This document shows, in pieces, positions 1 through 11,200 of a stretch of DNA of 64,000 bases (position 1 is its first letter; every line of letters starts with the position of its first letter). This DNA comes from Leucocoprinus leucothites (lineage: Eukaryota > Basidiomycota > Agaricomycetes > Agaricales > Agaricaceae). The translations under genes and the position numbers were made by a program. The stretch spans positions 930,001-994,000 of the forward strand of contig JAACJO010000010.1 of the NCBI GenBank assembly GCA_013368445.1, in the 5' to 3' direction. Under the pieces are notes generated by a model that saw nothing but the letters and a program-made list of their open reading frames with translations, had not been told where the DNA came from and ran no database searches.

Positions 1-1
1 C

Positions 2-778
2 ACGGCGCACCCGACGGTAACTCCATCAGCACCAGTGATACCTTCAATGTCGATTCCGAATGTTCCCGGATATACCTTACAGGACGAAGACAATTGGGCT
101 CCTGATAATCTCTCGCCCAGACCGAGAGATTGGAGAGCGGATTACTTCCCAAAACAGGGATTTTCGATGTACCTTGCCAGGATTGGGAGGGTACGCTCAG
201 ATGTAGTAGGTGTGTTTTGTTCCTTTCCTCTCTTTAGGGGATTGGGCTGATTGCCGAGAACAGAATACACTGATACCGTCAAACGAAGCCTGCATCCACT
301 ACTCCACTACGTTCCGAACTCTGAACCTCTCACTCTCACGTTCGACCTCCGCTACCCAATAGTCCACGGCAATACTCTCCATTTCTCTCAACTACAGAAG
401 AATTTCAATGAAGTAGATCTTGCGCAGCACGCAGCATATCCTCCCGCGCCGATTCTTCGGCTATATCACCCAAAACTCCCTTGGTACGTCGATGTTCATC
501 AGTCACATCCTACGGGGGTGACGGTCTTCGACGTTTTGGCACAAATGAGCCTGCAGATGCAGGCTCCAATACATAGCAGGCATTATTATAATGATGTGTT
601 GGATTTGGCAGATAGATCGGCTTTGGGGAGGGGATATAAGGAGAGGTGTAGAGGGAGGCTTGGGGAGAATAAGAAGGGTGTTTTACAGGTTGATTTCATA
701 GGCGACAAGTTCGTGTTTGAGGGACTTGCGAGGGGGAAGCAGGGTTTGTGGGAGATCAAGACCAGCAGTTTTCTATGA
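2..778 (+). CDS. DUF6699-domain protein, 5' end outside window
   Basis: I read two exons, about 2-209 and 264-778, joined over a 54 nt intron at 210-263 (phase 1, giving a Glu codon across the junction). The frame is open to the left edge, so the start codon lies upstream or is one of the in-window codons near 35-47. Exon 1 carries the segment RPRDWRADYFPKQGF, and exon 2 starts with RSLHPLLHY, the usual opening of DUF6699, a domain of about 130 residues common and expanded in Agaricomycetes and without a known biochemical role. The core PILRLYHPKLPWYVDV and the downstream region on maximally conserved aromatic and Gly residues follow in order, and the stop is at 776-778. No signal peptide or membrane segment is visible. 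The family call rests on remembered domain patterns; function is unknown. Confidence 0.75.
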
Positions 779-3055
779 GGTAATGTAAACTCATCCAGGT
801 ATGTTGGCTTCTACTCTCTGCTCTCTACTCTTCTTCGGTGGTCACTGGAGCTGATATTGTAAATAGACGTTCTGACTATTCCTCTCTATCTCTTAGCCTC
901 AGTTCCGCCGTGTTTTCTTCTCGCTGATCTCCTGCACGCATTTCTCGTTGAATGATATCTGTTGTAGTAACGCTCATCCTGTTGTATTTGTGCTTATGTA
1001 TTATGGTGAATCTTCCTGTCCAGACATTATCGTCTCCACTATTGCAACCATTTGTACTTTTACATTTCCATCGACACCCCCGGATCCGATTCTGACCAAT
1101 TTCTCTCATTTCCTACCTAAGGCCACCTGTCCCACTTGTATTCGGACCCGTTTATTCCATTTTGGGGGGAAATTCCAGGTTGGAAATCCAGTACTGTCTT
1201 CTTGTGATTTCGATCCTGGATAAGTGGTTTGATATCCCGTTTGCTGATGCGGTGCACGGGCATTGGAGCCCAGAATTTGGTGAGATGATCAGGCTGGTAG
1301 CTTCACGCTCACAGATGTTGGGTTTATTCGCAGTGCTTCCCATCTCAAGGCGGTGTCTCAAATGCCGATGGCGACGGAGAATTGGTAAGATTATCGATAA
1401 TTTAGCAGATCACACACCGATTATATGACCTTCGTGGGTTGATTCTGGGATACTCAGGTAGGGTACGGGACTTAGCGCCTTAAACTTGCCTCTCTGACGG
1501 TTTCGAGCTTTTTAAATGATACTTGCCTGTAGCACGAGCTCTTCCCCGGGCAAATGAGCTTTGATGATCGTGTTCCTGAGGAGGGAGGTCGTATGCATAT
1601 TCTACATATGACATACGAGGCCGTATCCATTTGCATCGCCTCTGGTAGATGTCGACTGATGAACATAAATCTTCATCAATTTCCCGGTATTGACTCGCCG
1701 TTTGCATGAATTTCTAGCTTAGGAGGTCAATGAAAGTACACGTTAATGTCATTATTGATTTACCCGAGGTGACATACTAAAATCCTTGCCGACAGGGTGA
1801 ATATTTCTTCTCTATTGACACGCCATGTCAGTTTACTTATTCGTCCACTGAATGTGAAGCATACGCACACAAGGATACAATCTTCAAGGAGCGGTCCCAT
1901 ACACCCATCTTGGGAGCCCGATGAAATGACAATCAACACGGACACCCTGAAAACCTAATAGAAGAGATCCTTGCTGCATAGCATCCCAATTCGCCCTAAG
2001 TGACCCTACGTTTTTAAGAGACGAGAATGCGAAACATCTTGTTGTAGCTCTGACCTAGGTTGACCATGTCGTCTTTGCTCATCTCCGAACAGCCCAAAGG
2101 CTCACACACCATGCGTGAGTTTTGCCCTTCCCTGCTCACGATGTCTGATTCTGACAAGTTAGGTATTTTTTGCAAGCAATCCCACAACCTTCTGCATCGA
2201 GCAGTGCAGACCCTGCTCAAGGGACGCCTGCTGTAGGTGATAGTAAGGACAATAAGCGGAAGACTATGTCTCAGCAAAATCCGGCAGTCGATGGTCAATT
2301 TCAAAATGTTAGCCATTCAGTTTCTGTTTGGATGTTCTCATGCACCGACTCGGATCACTGAACGAGTTCAACCAGGAATGTTGTCACTGCCTTTGCGGTA
2401 TTTGCACGATTTTGTGTAAGTGAGCTTGCTGATTGAACAATATCATTAACCACAAAAATTGCCATCCTCAGGTTATTGTTTCTCCTTCTCCTAGAGGAGT
2501 TAAATGCCAGGACAGCTCCTTGAGCAACAGAAGGTCATGCGAACGAATTTATTTCTGAATATTTTATGAAGAGATATTATGCTTGGAGGACGTAGTTTTC
2601 TCTCTCTTTCACAGTTGTCGGGAAAAGTGATATTTTTGCTTGAGTGCTTCGATTATATGAATATTTATTTTGAAATGCAAGGCTGATGTCAATTATTAAT
2701 ATCTCACCGTAAGCTATTAATATACCACCCCGGGACTTCTTGAAGTTCAGCATCAGTATTGTCAAAGACCCACTATCCGCGATTCTCATCCTTCAGAACA
2801 TGGACCGTGGAGGTTGGTCTGAAAATCCCTGAGCCTCGTGTTGGCTGAGTACGAGTCCAAAATCCCACGGTTCCGAATTAAAGACTCGTTTGCCTCGTTT
2901 ACCATTTGCCATCCCCCGGACCAACCATCTACGTGCAACACTATTTCCGGCTGTGGCCAGCTGCTACAGTTCCTCGGGCTATGGAGGCTGCTAGACTGTT
3001 CGTATCGTTCCTTCATTATCTTTCAGGTACCACTACAACGTACTAACATCAAGAG
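779..3055. other. 2.3 kb without a recognisable gene
   Basis: Both strands hold only short open frames (under about 100 codons) with no family signature, and I could not chain them into a spliced gene. A tract near 2570-2720 is AT-rich. The right end may contain the 5' exon and leader of the damaged F-box gene, because a TACTAAC-type branch site followed by AAGAG lies at about 3041-3055, directly before the F-box frame. Confidence 0.5.
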
Positions 3056-4629
3056 ATCAGTGCACCTGTCACTCGCTTACCATCTGAGCTCCTAGCTCGT
3101 ATATTCAAATATCTTCAGAGTCAACCTCTACCCCTTGAATACCACTCCTCTCTTAGCGGTCACATTCACCAGTGGCATGTCGTTCTTCGAGTGTGTCGCC
3201 TCTGGCGCTACGTGGCATTGGAGAACCCCGAACTTTGGAACACGATTTTCATTGGCCAACCCTGGCCCCAAAAAGCCTTTCATCATCGAGAGCGATTTAA
3301 AGAACTCCCGTTGAACATCGTTTATGATGTGACTTCTAATGACTCTACGAAGGAGGATGAAATGCTTCATGCTCTATGGAAGCACGTTGAACCTGTTGGA
3401 GGGGTCAGGCAGTTGGTCTTGAGATGCGGCAATAGGCGACCGAAAATATGGGAAAGCGTCATCCAAATCGCATCAAATCTCCAATCCCTGGTGATCATTG
3501 CACATCCTCGAGCCTTCGAGTTTAATGAGGACGATGATTTCTTGCTTCAAATGCCAACCTTGCCTCACGACACTTTTCCAAACCTCACAAGACTCCTGAT
3601 TACGGGAGTCTCTCGATGAAATCCTCGCTGTTTTCGACATTTGAAGGAGCTCAGGCTCGACCACCATGATTCTGATGCGCGCCTTGAGCTACCACAATTC
3701 CTCGACTTTCTGAGGGAGTCGCCTTTGTTGGAAAGCATTATCCTGGTGTACGCCGGTCTTGTCGAGGAAGATGAAGAGGAAGAAGCTGTCACGCTTGTTA
3801 CTTTGAAGCAATACGATCGAAGCCTCAACCTCCCGAACCTTCGCTACCTAGAAATCGCGGAACGAGAGACATCCAAATTTCCGTTGGATTTTCTAAGGTG
3901 TATCACATTCCCCCCTTGCGCAACCAGGAGTTTCTGGGGGGAGTGGGTGAGATCTACGATTTTGACATTCCGGAGCTATTTTTCCCCCATAAAGAGACTG
4001 AAGATTTCGTCTTCGAAAACACCACTACCCCTGTGATCTCTTCAGTGGCAGGGAATCTGGTCAAACCTTTCGCTTGCTACAAGGACATGAAACTTTACTG
4101 CCATCTCGATCCTCTCCCGATACTGAAACAGGTCGATATTTTCTCGCTCTCTCGCAACTTTGAGAGAGTTCGGGAGGTGACATGGGTGCCTCAGCCGGAT
4201 TGGGAGCCTTTAGAGACTTCGCTATTACCCTATCTTCCGGAACTGAGAGTTCTTCGGTTATCAGGGCACGTTTTTGAAGGGATAAATGAGCTCTTCGATG
4301 CCCTCATCGAGCGTGTCGAGGACGGCGGTGAATTCGAACATGCCCCGCTTTTGGAGGAACTGCACATCTACTATATTGATGGAGAGTGCGGTCCGGAGAG
4401 CGAACCCTGGGAGTCCATGGGGTCAATATATGATTTCCTGGACGACAGGTCAAATAGCGATTCCCCCTTCCTTGGGCTTCTTGTCGGAGGATTCCCACTC
4501 GACGTGGTTGAGGATTGGAGAGACCACTTTGATACCATTGATATCGATGACAATTACGTTGTTTGGAGCCCTCTGAAAAAGATTTGGGATCATGAGCGTC
4601 GTTCGTGTAATTGGGATTTCATGTTATGA
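3056..4629 (+). pseudogene. F-box/LRR-like protein gene with two frame lesions
   Basis: From about 3056 one frame reads a typical basidiomycete F-box start (SAPVTRLPSELLARIFKYL, then VLRVCRLWRYVALENPELWNTI) and continues into leucine-rich text. F-box proteins recruit Skp1 and supply substrates to SCF ubiquitin ligases. Two lesions interrupt it. An in-frame TGA lies at 3617-3619, with the same frame continuing immediately as a leucine-rich segment (HLKELRLDHHD). Between about 3900 and 4040 the homologous text moves to another frame, which then runs to the stop at 4627-4629. The only intron that could remove the TGA would be 39 nt and would delete conserved leucines, so I prefer decay or a sequence error. 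An upstream exon is likely, since an acceptor-like site precedes the F-box, but I could not place it. Confidence 0.65.
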
Positions 4630-5163
4630 AGGTTGTTTTCCTGGAACGGTGCCACCTAACGTTTGGGATTAGGGGCCGGGTTCATCCTTTTATTCTCTTT
4701 GTAAACTTATATCACACAGTACACTGGTAGCCCTTTCCCGCTGTATCGTGCTCTTATTCATGTGGAGTGACAATACAGGGTTGAAAAGAATGGTTATAGT
4801 CTCTCGTACCGTATCGACTACATGTACTGGCCCAGGGATTCACGAGCCTACCTAAGTGGCAGGAAAATGGTCGGTAAGAGCATTCTCCTTGTTTAGACAA
4901 ACACACATGTCTTATCCAGTTTACCTATCCTGAGAGATGGACCAACATTGCTATGGCGAACCTCGTCACACCTTCATCTGAATACTTTACGGAAGCAGCG
5001 GTGCACCAAGCGGCCAAGCCCCTGGCTGAAGTAATTTGTAATGTGTGACAGATGAGTGACAGGGTGAACACTCAGCACTGTGACGGTGACGCAAGCGCGA
5101 CGCGTCAATAATTGGACAATCAATTTCCGGACCTTTATCAGCAGTTCGACTTCATCCACAACC
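4630..5163. other. Intergenic, promoter side of the Ubp6 gene
   Basis: No coding potential is visible on either strand. The right part is the leader and promoter of the Ubp6 gene, whose start codon is preceded by ACC (ACCATG). I see no other structure. Confidence 0.5.
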
Positions 5164-7558
5164 ATGTCCCCCATCGCAGTACACATTAAACACGCAGGGA
5201 AGACACACGACGTTGCGCTTGACCCCGATCTCCCCCCTGTGATATTTAAGGATGCTATCTATCAGGTAACCGGCGTCCCAGTCGAGCGTATGAAGGTTAT
5301 GGTCAAAGGCGGTGTGCTGAAGGTGCGCTTTTTTTTGGGAAATCTGGGTTTTGAACATGAGCCCAATGTTTCTTGCTTGTAGGATGATTCATCCTGGAAG
5401 AAAATCGCCCCGAAGCCAGTGAGTATAGCCTGAACCCGGGTGAAATTCGTTCAGAGGACTCAACGTTGAAGGGCCAAACTTTCATGGTCATTGGCGCCGC
5501 TGGAGAACTACCAAAACCTCCTGAGAAACCGATTGTCTTCCTTGAAGGTCTGTTTCATACTCTTTTACTGACCTGAACCGACATTAACGGCCGACACAGA
5601 CTTGGATGATTCCGAGCTGGCTGAGGCTGTATGTCATGTTGGTCTCTCTCTCTGGATCATGCTAACACAAGACCTATTAGCTCGCGAAACCTGTTGGTTT
5701 GAAAAAGTGAGATATTCCTTCGTTGTCTACAAACTTGGCTCACAAACAATGTATCACTGTAGTTTAGGTAACACATGTTACATGAACGCCACAGTTCAAG
5801 CACTTCGCGCTGTCCCTGAACTGCAACAAGCTTTGACTGCGTAGGTGCCTATGATTACCATACGACCTTGTTGTCTGACTTACTTGTTAGTCCCGCACTA
5901 CAATCCACGACAGCACTGCCAGGTGCACTACGCGATCTGTACCAAAACATGGCAAAAACCACAGATAACATCACGCCTATGCAGTTCCTTAGCATTTTGC
6001 GCCAGGTGAATCTTGTTTTACTTTCATGCCTTGAGCCTTCACTGATGCCGAACACTCAGGTCAACCCACAGTTTGCTGAGGCAGATCGTCGAGAGAAGAG
6101 TTCACTGATGATGGGAGGATACGCACAACAAGGCACGTTACATCAGTCAAGCTTTTATCGGGATTGCTCATTTAACTGTCTGTAGATGCCGAGGAATGCT
6201 ATAGTTTTATCATTCAGACGCTTCGTAATGTCCCTGGCTTGTCAGCTGAAGGTACAAGTCTGGCTACATCTGCCCAGGCTGAGGTTGGCAACAAAAGATT
6301 TGTGGAGCAATACTTAATGGGCGAGATGCGACGGGAGTATGTACTTCACTTTCCACGTACCGGTTTACATGCTGATCATGTTAAGGCTGACATGTGATGA
6401 GGCTCCCGAAGAGCCCGCAAGCGTCGCTTCGGAACAAGTCCTGAAGGTCGAATGCAATATCACAATCAATACCAACTACATGCTGAGTGGCATCATGAAC
6501 GTGTGTTATTACCAAATATTTTATTACGCGTTATCTGACTTCGTATCCCCGCCCCAGTCTCTTGATCAGAAGATAGAGAAGAATTCTCCCAGTCTCGGCC
6601 GATCAGCTGTCTACTCGCAAAAGTCACGGCTATCAAGATTGCCCAGCTATCTCACTGTACACATGGTTCGGTTCGCATGGAGAGCTGATATCGGGAAGAA
6701 AGCTAAAATCATGGTATGGCAAAAAGATTTGCGCTCTTCGCAGACGCTAATCTTGGACATCGTAGCGCAAAGTAAAATTCCCAACAGAATTTGATGCACT
6801 AGATTTGGTCACAGATGATCTCAAAAACAAGCTTCTTCCTGCAAGCCGCAAACTCAAGGAGGTTGAGAAAGAACGTGCGGAGAGGCGAAAAGTTAGGAAG
6901 CGGACGAAGGCTGTCGCGACGTCGGCAGTGACAAAGAATACGCCGGCACCCCCAGCTGCTGAAGCTGCAGCGAGCACTGACGGCGATGTCACTATGGCTG
7001 AGGCTGGCACATCGACCGAGGGGGAGGACAAGGGGAAGGCTGTTGTTGCCGGAGAGCTGGAGGATGAGAGTGTATACAGGGAGAGGGAAGCCAGAGAACT
7101 TGCTGACCTTGTGGATGCCGATGTTAAGAAAGATATTGGTGCAAGCCAGACCGGCCTTTATGATCTCGTTGGTTCGTCCTTACTTTCCCTTTATGACTGG
7201 ATGACCACCTGTTCATTTTACTATTTGTAAACAGCCATCGTCACACATAAAGGTGCAGCCGCAGACGCAGGCCATTATATTGGGTTCGTAAAGAAGTCCG
7301 TCTTCCACTCGGCCAAGGGAAAAACCTCGCCTGTTACAGGCGCAACGGGTGCGTCTGTGGAACTCGATGAAGATGACGAGGACTGGTATAAGTTCGACGA
7401 TGATAAAGTGTCTGTGTTTCCTAAGGAGAAACTGGCGACTCTTGATGGTGGAGGTGCGTGCCTTCTTTGTATGATTCCATTATCATCGCTCATATTGTTC
7501 TTTAGGGGAGGATTCGTCCGCGTATGTGCTACTGTATCATACCAAAGCTCTCGCGTAA
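5164..7558 (+). CDS. UBP6: Ubiquitin carboxyl-terminal hydrolase Ubp6/USP14, proteasome-associated
   Basis: Fourteen exons give a 563-residue protein: 5164-5322, 5383-5418, 5472-5547, 5600-5628, 5681-5706, 5763-5840, 5891-6005, 6060-6132, 6186-6336, 6386-6500, 6558-6713, 6766-7171, 7235-7453, 7506-7558. Residues 1-75 are a ubiquitin-like domain, which in this family docks on the proteasome base. The catalytic Cys box NLGNTCYMNA puts the nucleophile at about C114, and the QQDAEECY box follows. The His box GHYIGFVKKS has its His at about 487, and WYKFDDDKV completes the C-terminal catalytic part. A Lys/Ala/Glu-rich low-complexity insert (about residues 380-450) lies before the His box. The enzyme trims ubiquitin chains from substrates at the 26S proteasome. 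Intron 8 (6133-6185) needs a GC donor; the other introns are GT-AG. Gene identity is very firm. Confidence 0.95.
6133..6185 (+). other. GC-AG intron in the Ubp6 gene
   Basis: The exon text ending CAACAAG must join ATGCCGAGGAATGC to give the invariant QQDAEECY motif of the USP fold. That fixes the intron as GCACGT...TGTAG, with a GC instead of a GT donor. The nearest GT, a few bases downstream, breaks the frame. Confidence 0.75.
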
Positions 7559-8280
7559 GCGGAGAGGTCAGGTATCTTGTTATGTGTAGTATATATGAAT
7601 GAAATATCGGCAATAACAGGACCTGTATTGAATCAATCAGTTCATGGTTTATACATGTGGCTCGGACAACCGCTGGCGCCTGACATAAAATAAGTCAACA
7701 TGGATGACCCAGACTCATGAATATCATGTGGTTGACCGAATATCAGCCAGTACCAAAAGTTAGGTCAAGATCAAAACACAACGTCCTACGAAAACTCTCT
7801 GTCGGGGAGTCGAACCCCGCTTTCGCGCGGCCATCACAATGACAGGCGCGTGTACTAACCGATATACTAACAGAGACTTACTTAACGGTCACGCTTTGAC
7901 ATTATGTGAACAACCGTGATCGGTTATTAAATTGCTACTTGACGCTCTATTCTTCCCTTCTTGTGCCTCTTAACTCCAGCTACTGTATCATTTAATGCCA
8001 CAACTAAACACTCAGGCATTAATTGTTCTAGTGTGCCTATATTGTTGCCTGTCTAACGATCGTCATCTCACTGACAGCCGCCCACCGAATATGTTATTAT
8101 TAGGACTGGTGTCCAATCGACGACAAGACAGTGAAACCAGTTGGAATTAATGCCAAGTTGACACCCACAACGTCACCGGGCTTTCAACTCTCAAACCACT
8201 TCTCACTACCTCTGATTTCTGCTGGCCAAAATCATACCCCTTTCTGAAGCCCTGTTCGAATCACCACTTACTTTTATCCA
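7559..8280. other. Intergenic between the Ubp6 and MLKL-like kinase genes
   Basis: Apart from the tRNA-Asp there is no coding signal. The part from 7880 to 8280 is the presumed promoter and leader of the kinase gene. A pyrimidine-rich tract lies before its ATG. Confidence 0.5.
7795..7876 (-). tRNA. tRNA-Asp (GTC) with a 10 nt intron
   Basis: On the minus strand a complete cloverleaf can be drawn. The acceptor TCTCTGT pairs with ACAGAGA over 7 bp, with discriminator G. The D-arm contains GTAT..ATCGGTTA..GTAC, the anticodon stem CGCGC pairs with GCGCG, and the T-arm is CGGGG-TTCGACT-CCCCG. The loop reads C-T-GTC-A, so the anticodon is GTC (plus strand 7841-7843). Ten extra bases follow position 37 (plus strand 7830-7839), exactly where eukaryotic nuclear tRNA introns sit; without them the tRNA is 72 nt. 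The B box GGTTCGACTCC is intact. Confidence 0.92.
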
Positions 8281-11200
8281 ATGGCACCGAGGGCATTGTC
8301 CATGGTTCTACCTAGTGGCGATTCTTCTCCAACCCTTAAGACGCTACCGTCCATGGTTCTTCAGCAGGATGTAGGGTGGAAGATGCAGAAGTCCCACTCA
8401 GAACTGGTTTTTCCGAGGCCGTCTGCCAGGTCGCGCGGTTACTCGGAATCAAGGATGAAGGATTTGGCTTCGTCTTCTAGTCATCCCTTGAATAGGATAA
8501 CGTCAACCATGACGATACAGCCGGAGTTGTTGGCACCAGCTGCAACAGTCATGCCATCGTCATCGTTTGGAACTCGGGCTGGCGAAGCTATGAGGCCATC
8601 CCCCCGAGATCGATCCGCTTCTGTTTCTCGAATTACTGAGTTGGTGATGGTAGATGATCTTCCAGCATCTCCTTCTGGAAGCCCCGGGATTTGGTGGTCT
8701 TTGAATAGGCGAGAGGTCACCGCACGACCTTGGAACGATGCAGGGGAAGCTGGTAATGACACGATACCCGAGGAGCAGAAAGAAAACTGGGAACAAACGC
8801 GCAAGGTAGTTCCGCTTTGTCACTGGGAATATAGAGCTAATCTCCTATTCCAAGACTGTCAGTCAGGCTATCGGTAGTATCCTTGGTTCAGCGACACTTA
8901 TAGCGCATAGAACACTTCTTGCAAGCATGCCCCTCTTAGAACTTGTCCCCGTACCGGGTTTGACAATGGCAGCTAAGCTACTACTCGGTATCTGGGATGC
9001 TGTTCAAGAGGTTGACGTAAGTGACTATGAATTCGTCTTAAAATGTCTTTCACACTGCGCATATAGACAAACAGATTGGTTTTCCTTCGGCTCACGGAAC
9101 GCTGCGCTTGTGTGATCATCACTTTACACCAGGAACTGCAGGATGCTGGAGAGGTAGTCGTTCAAGAGCTCTCTCCTTCCTTACGAAGGATAGAAGAGTT
9201 GGTCACGATTTGTTAATTTGTCTGGTATTCGTCTTGAACAAATTTTACAGGTTATTCACCGGGATCCAAGTCCTCGTGAAGAAAGAGAGCAACATTCCTT
9301 TTCTCAAACGGTTCCTTAAGAGAGAAGAAACTCTCCGCCATATTGAAACCCTGAACAGACAACTCGATCAGGAGCTTCAAATTCTTGGGGTATGATTAAC
9401 CCGTATATGTTGCTTTGCTTATTAACTCATCCGTAACCCAGCCTTCTTTCCAGATAAGGACGGTCAAAGTCATCAAGGAGTTCACTGCTGGCATGGACGA
9501 TCGCATCGAGGCAACCATTCAGCGAGTCCTTCAGAGTCACTGTTGTTCTCAACCGGCCCAGAGTCCTATTCTAACTCGTCCCCCAAAAAATCCCTCGTTG
9601 CTTCGCCCGATGTCAAGAAGACTGCTTCAGCCTCTAGAGGAGATTACCAGCGTGCAAGATGACAAGGATAGAGAGTTGGATCAGAACGACCTGCGACAGC
9701 AGATGGACAGCGCTCTTCAGTCTGGAAGTGACTCGACTATGCTGGAATTTCTACAAATTCCAAGAGAGGATATTCTCGAGGCCATTAAATCGATGCAAAG
9801 ACACCTGGAGAAGACGAGGCCAAAGATGAAGGGTGCTACAGACCCGGATCTAAACAGCCCAAAAGATACCCTAGAACGCGAGTTCATTGAAACTGGTATT
9901 GATTCTTTGCGAAGAATGAGCAAGTCAAGTACTACTTTGCCTGGTTGGACGATCACAAGGTTCACCTTCTTTCATATCCATCTCGGCGTTATCATGAGGC
10001 TAATCTCGACTATAGGTTTGAGATTGATTGTACTAGCCGGGTTGGTGTTGGTTTTTTCTCGGATGTCTATGAAGGAACCTGGCGTGGTCAAACCGTTGCA
10101 ATCAAAGTTTTGCGCGACTTCGCGTCCAGCCGGTTGTTCGTACGGGAGGTTGAGATATGGAAGAATCTATCTCACCCGAATATCGTTGAACTCCTTGGAG
10201 CCAGTAGTGCGAGCGGAAATCCTCCTTGGTTTTTTGTTAGTCCTTTTGCAGAGAACGGGGATCTCGGCAATCACTTGAGGCGTTTAAGCATGGTGAGGGA
10301 ACAGCGCGGACTCGGGCTCAGCCCATCCTTCTCGTCTTCCTCTGCCCGCACCCTTGAGCATATACGCAGAGACAGTTTCAAACCCTCGAGGGAAAGCGAT
10401 TTACCTCGTTTCATGCTGGAAATTGCGATGGGTATGGACTATCTCCATGAACACGGAGTTCTACATGGTGACCTCAAGGTATCATTTTAATATGAATTTA
10501 TGTCGGGGCTTAGGTTGATTATATTCTCACAGAGCGCCAATGTGTTAGTGGACGAGACATACACCTGCCTAATATCCGACTTTGGTCAAAGTGAAATCCG
10601 GGCTGAAGCTTACAGAATGAGTGGTATATCTCGGTCTCGTAAGCTCTCCCAAGCTGTTGTGCCTGAAAATATGCTTAGTTGTCGCATATAGGGGGTACAC
10701 TGCGCTGGCAAGCGCCTGAGGTTATGCAAGGACTCAGTGATTTAACGCCCGCAGTTGACATCTATGCATTCTCCATCACTTGTGTAGAGGTTCTCAACAT
10801 GGGTCAAATGCCATGGAGCCTTGTCGACGACAATGCTGTTCAGTTCATTGTGCTCAGTAAATCCTATTCTCTGTTGCGTTGGCTGAGTTTTGACAATATA
10901 TGATAGAAGAAGACGAGCGCCCTGCAATACCTGGCCAATACCATGCAACTCCGATACATGACCTTCTGCAACAATGCTGGCATCGCGACCCAGAATCGCG
11001 ACCGTCCTTCTCAGAAGTTGTACTTTCTTTGCGACGAAATCGGCATAGCATAGGAGGTGTGCTGGAAACGCCACCACCGAAGTCTATCCCCGAGATGCCT
11101 GAGTTGGATCAACCACAAGAACCCAAGTCGCCTATCTCCCTCAGCCCTTGCCGTGAGTTTGGCTAGCCGATGGTTTCATTTCTGCTCATTGCTGATCACA

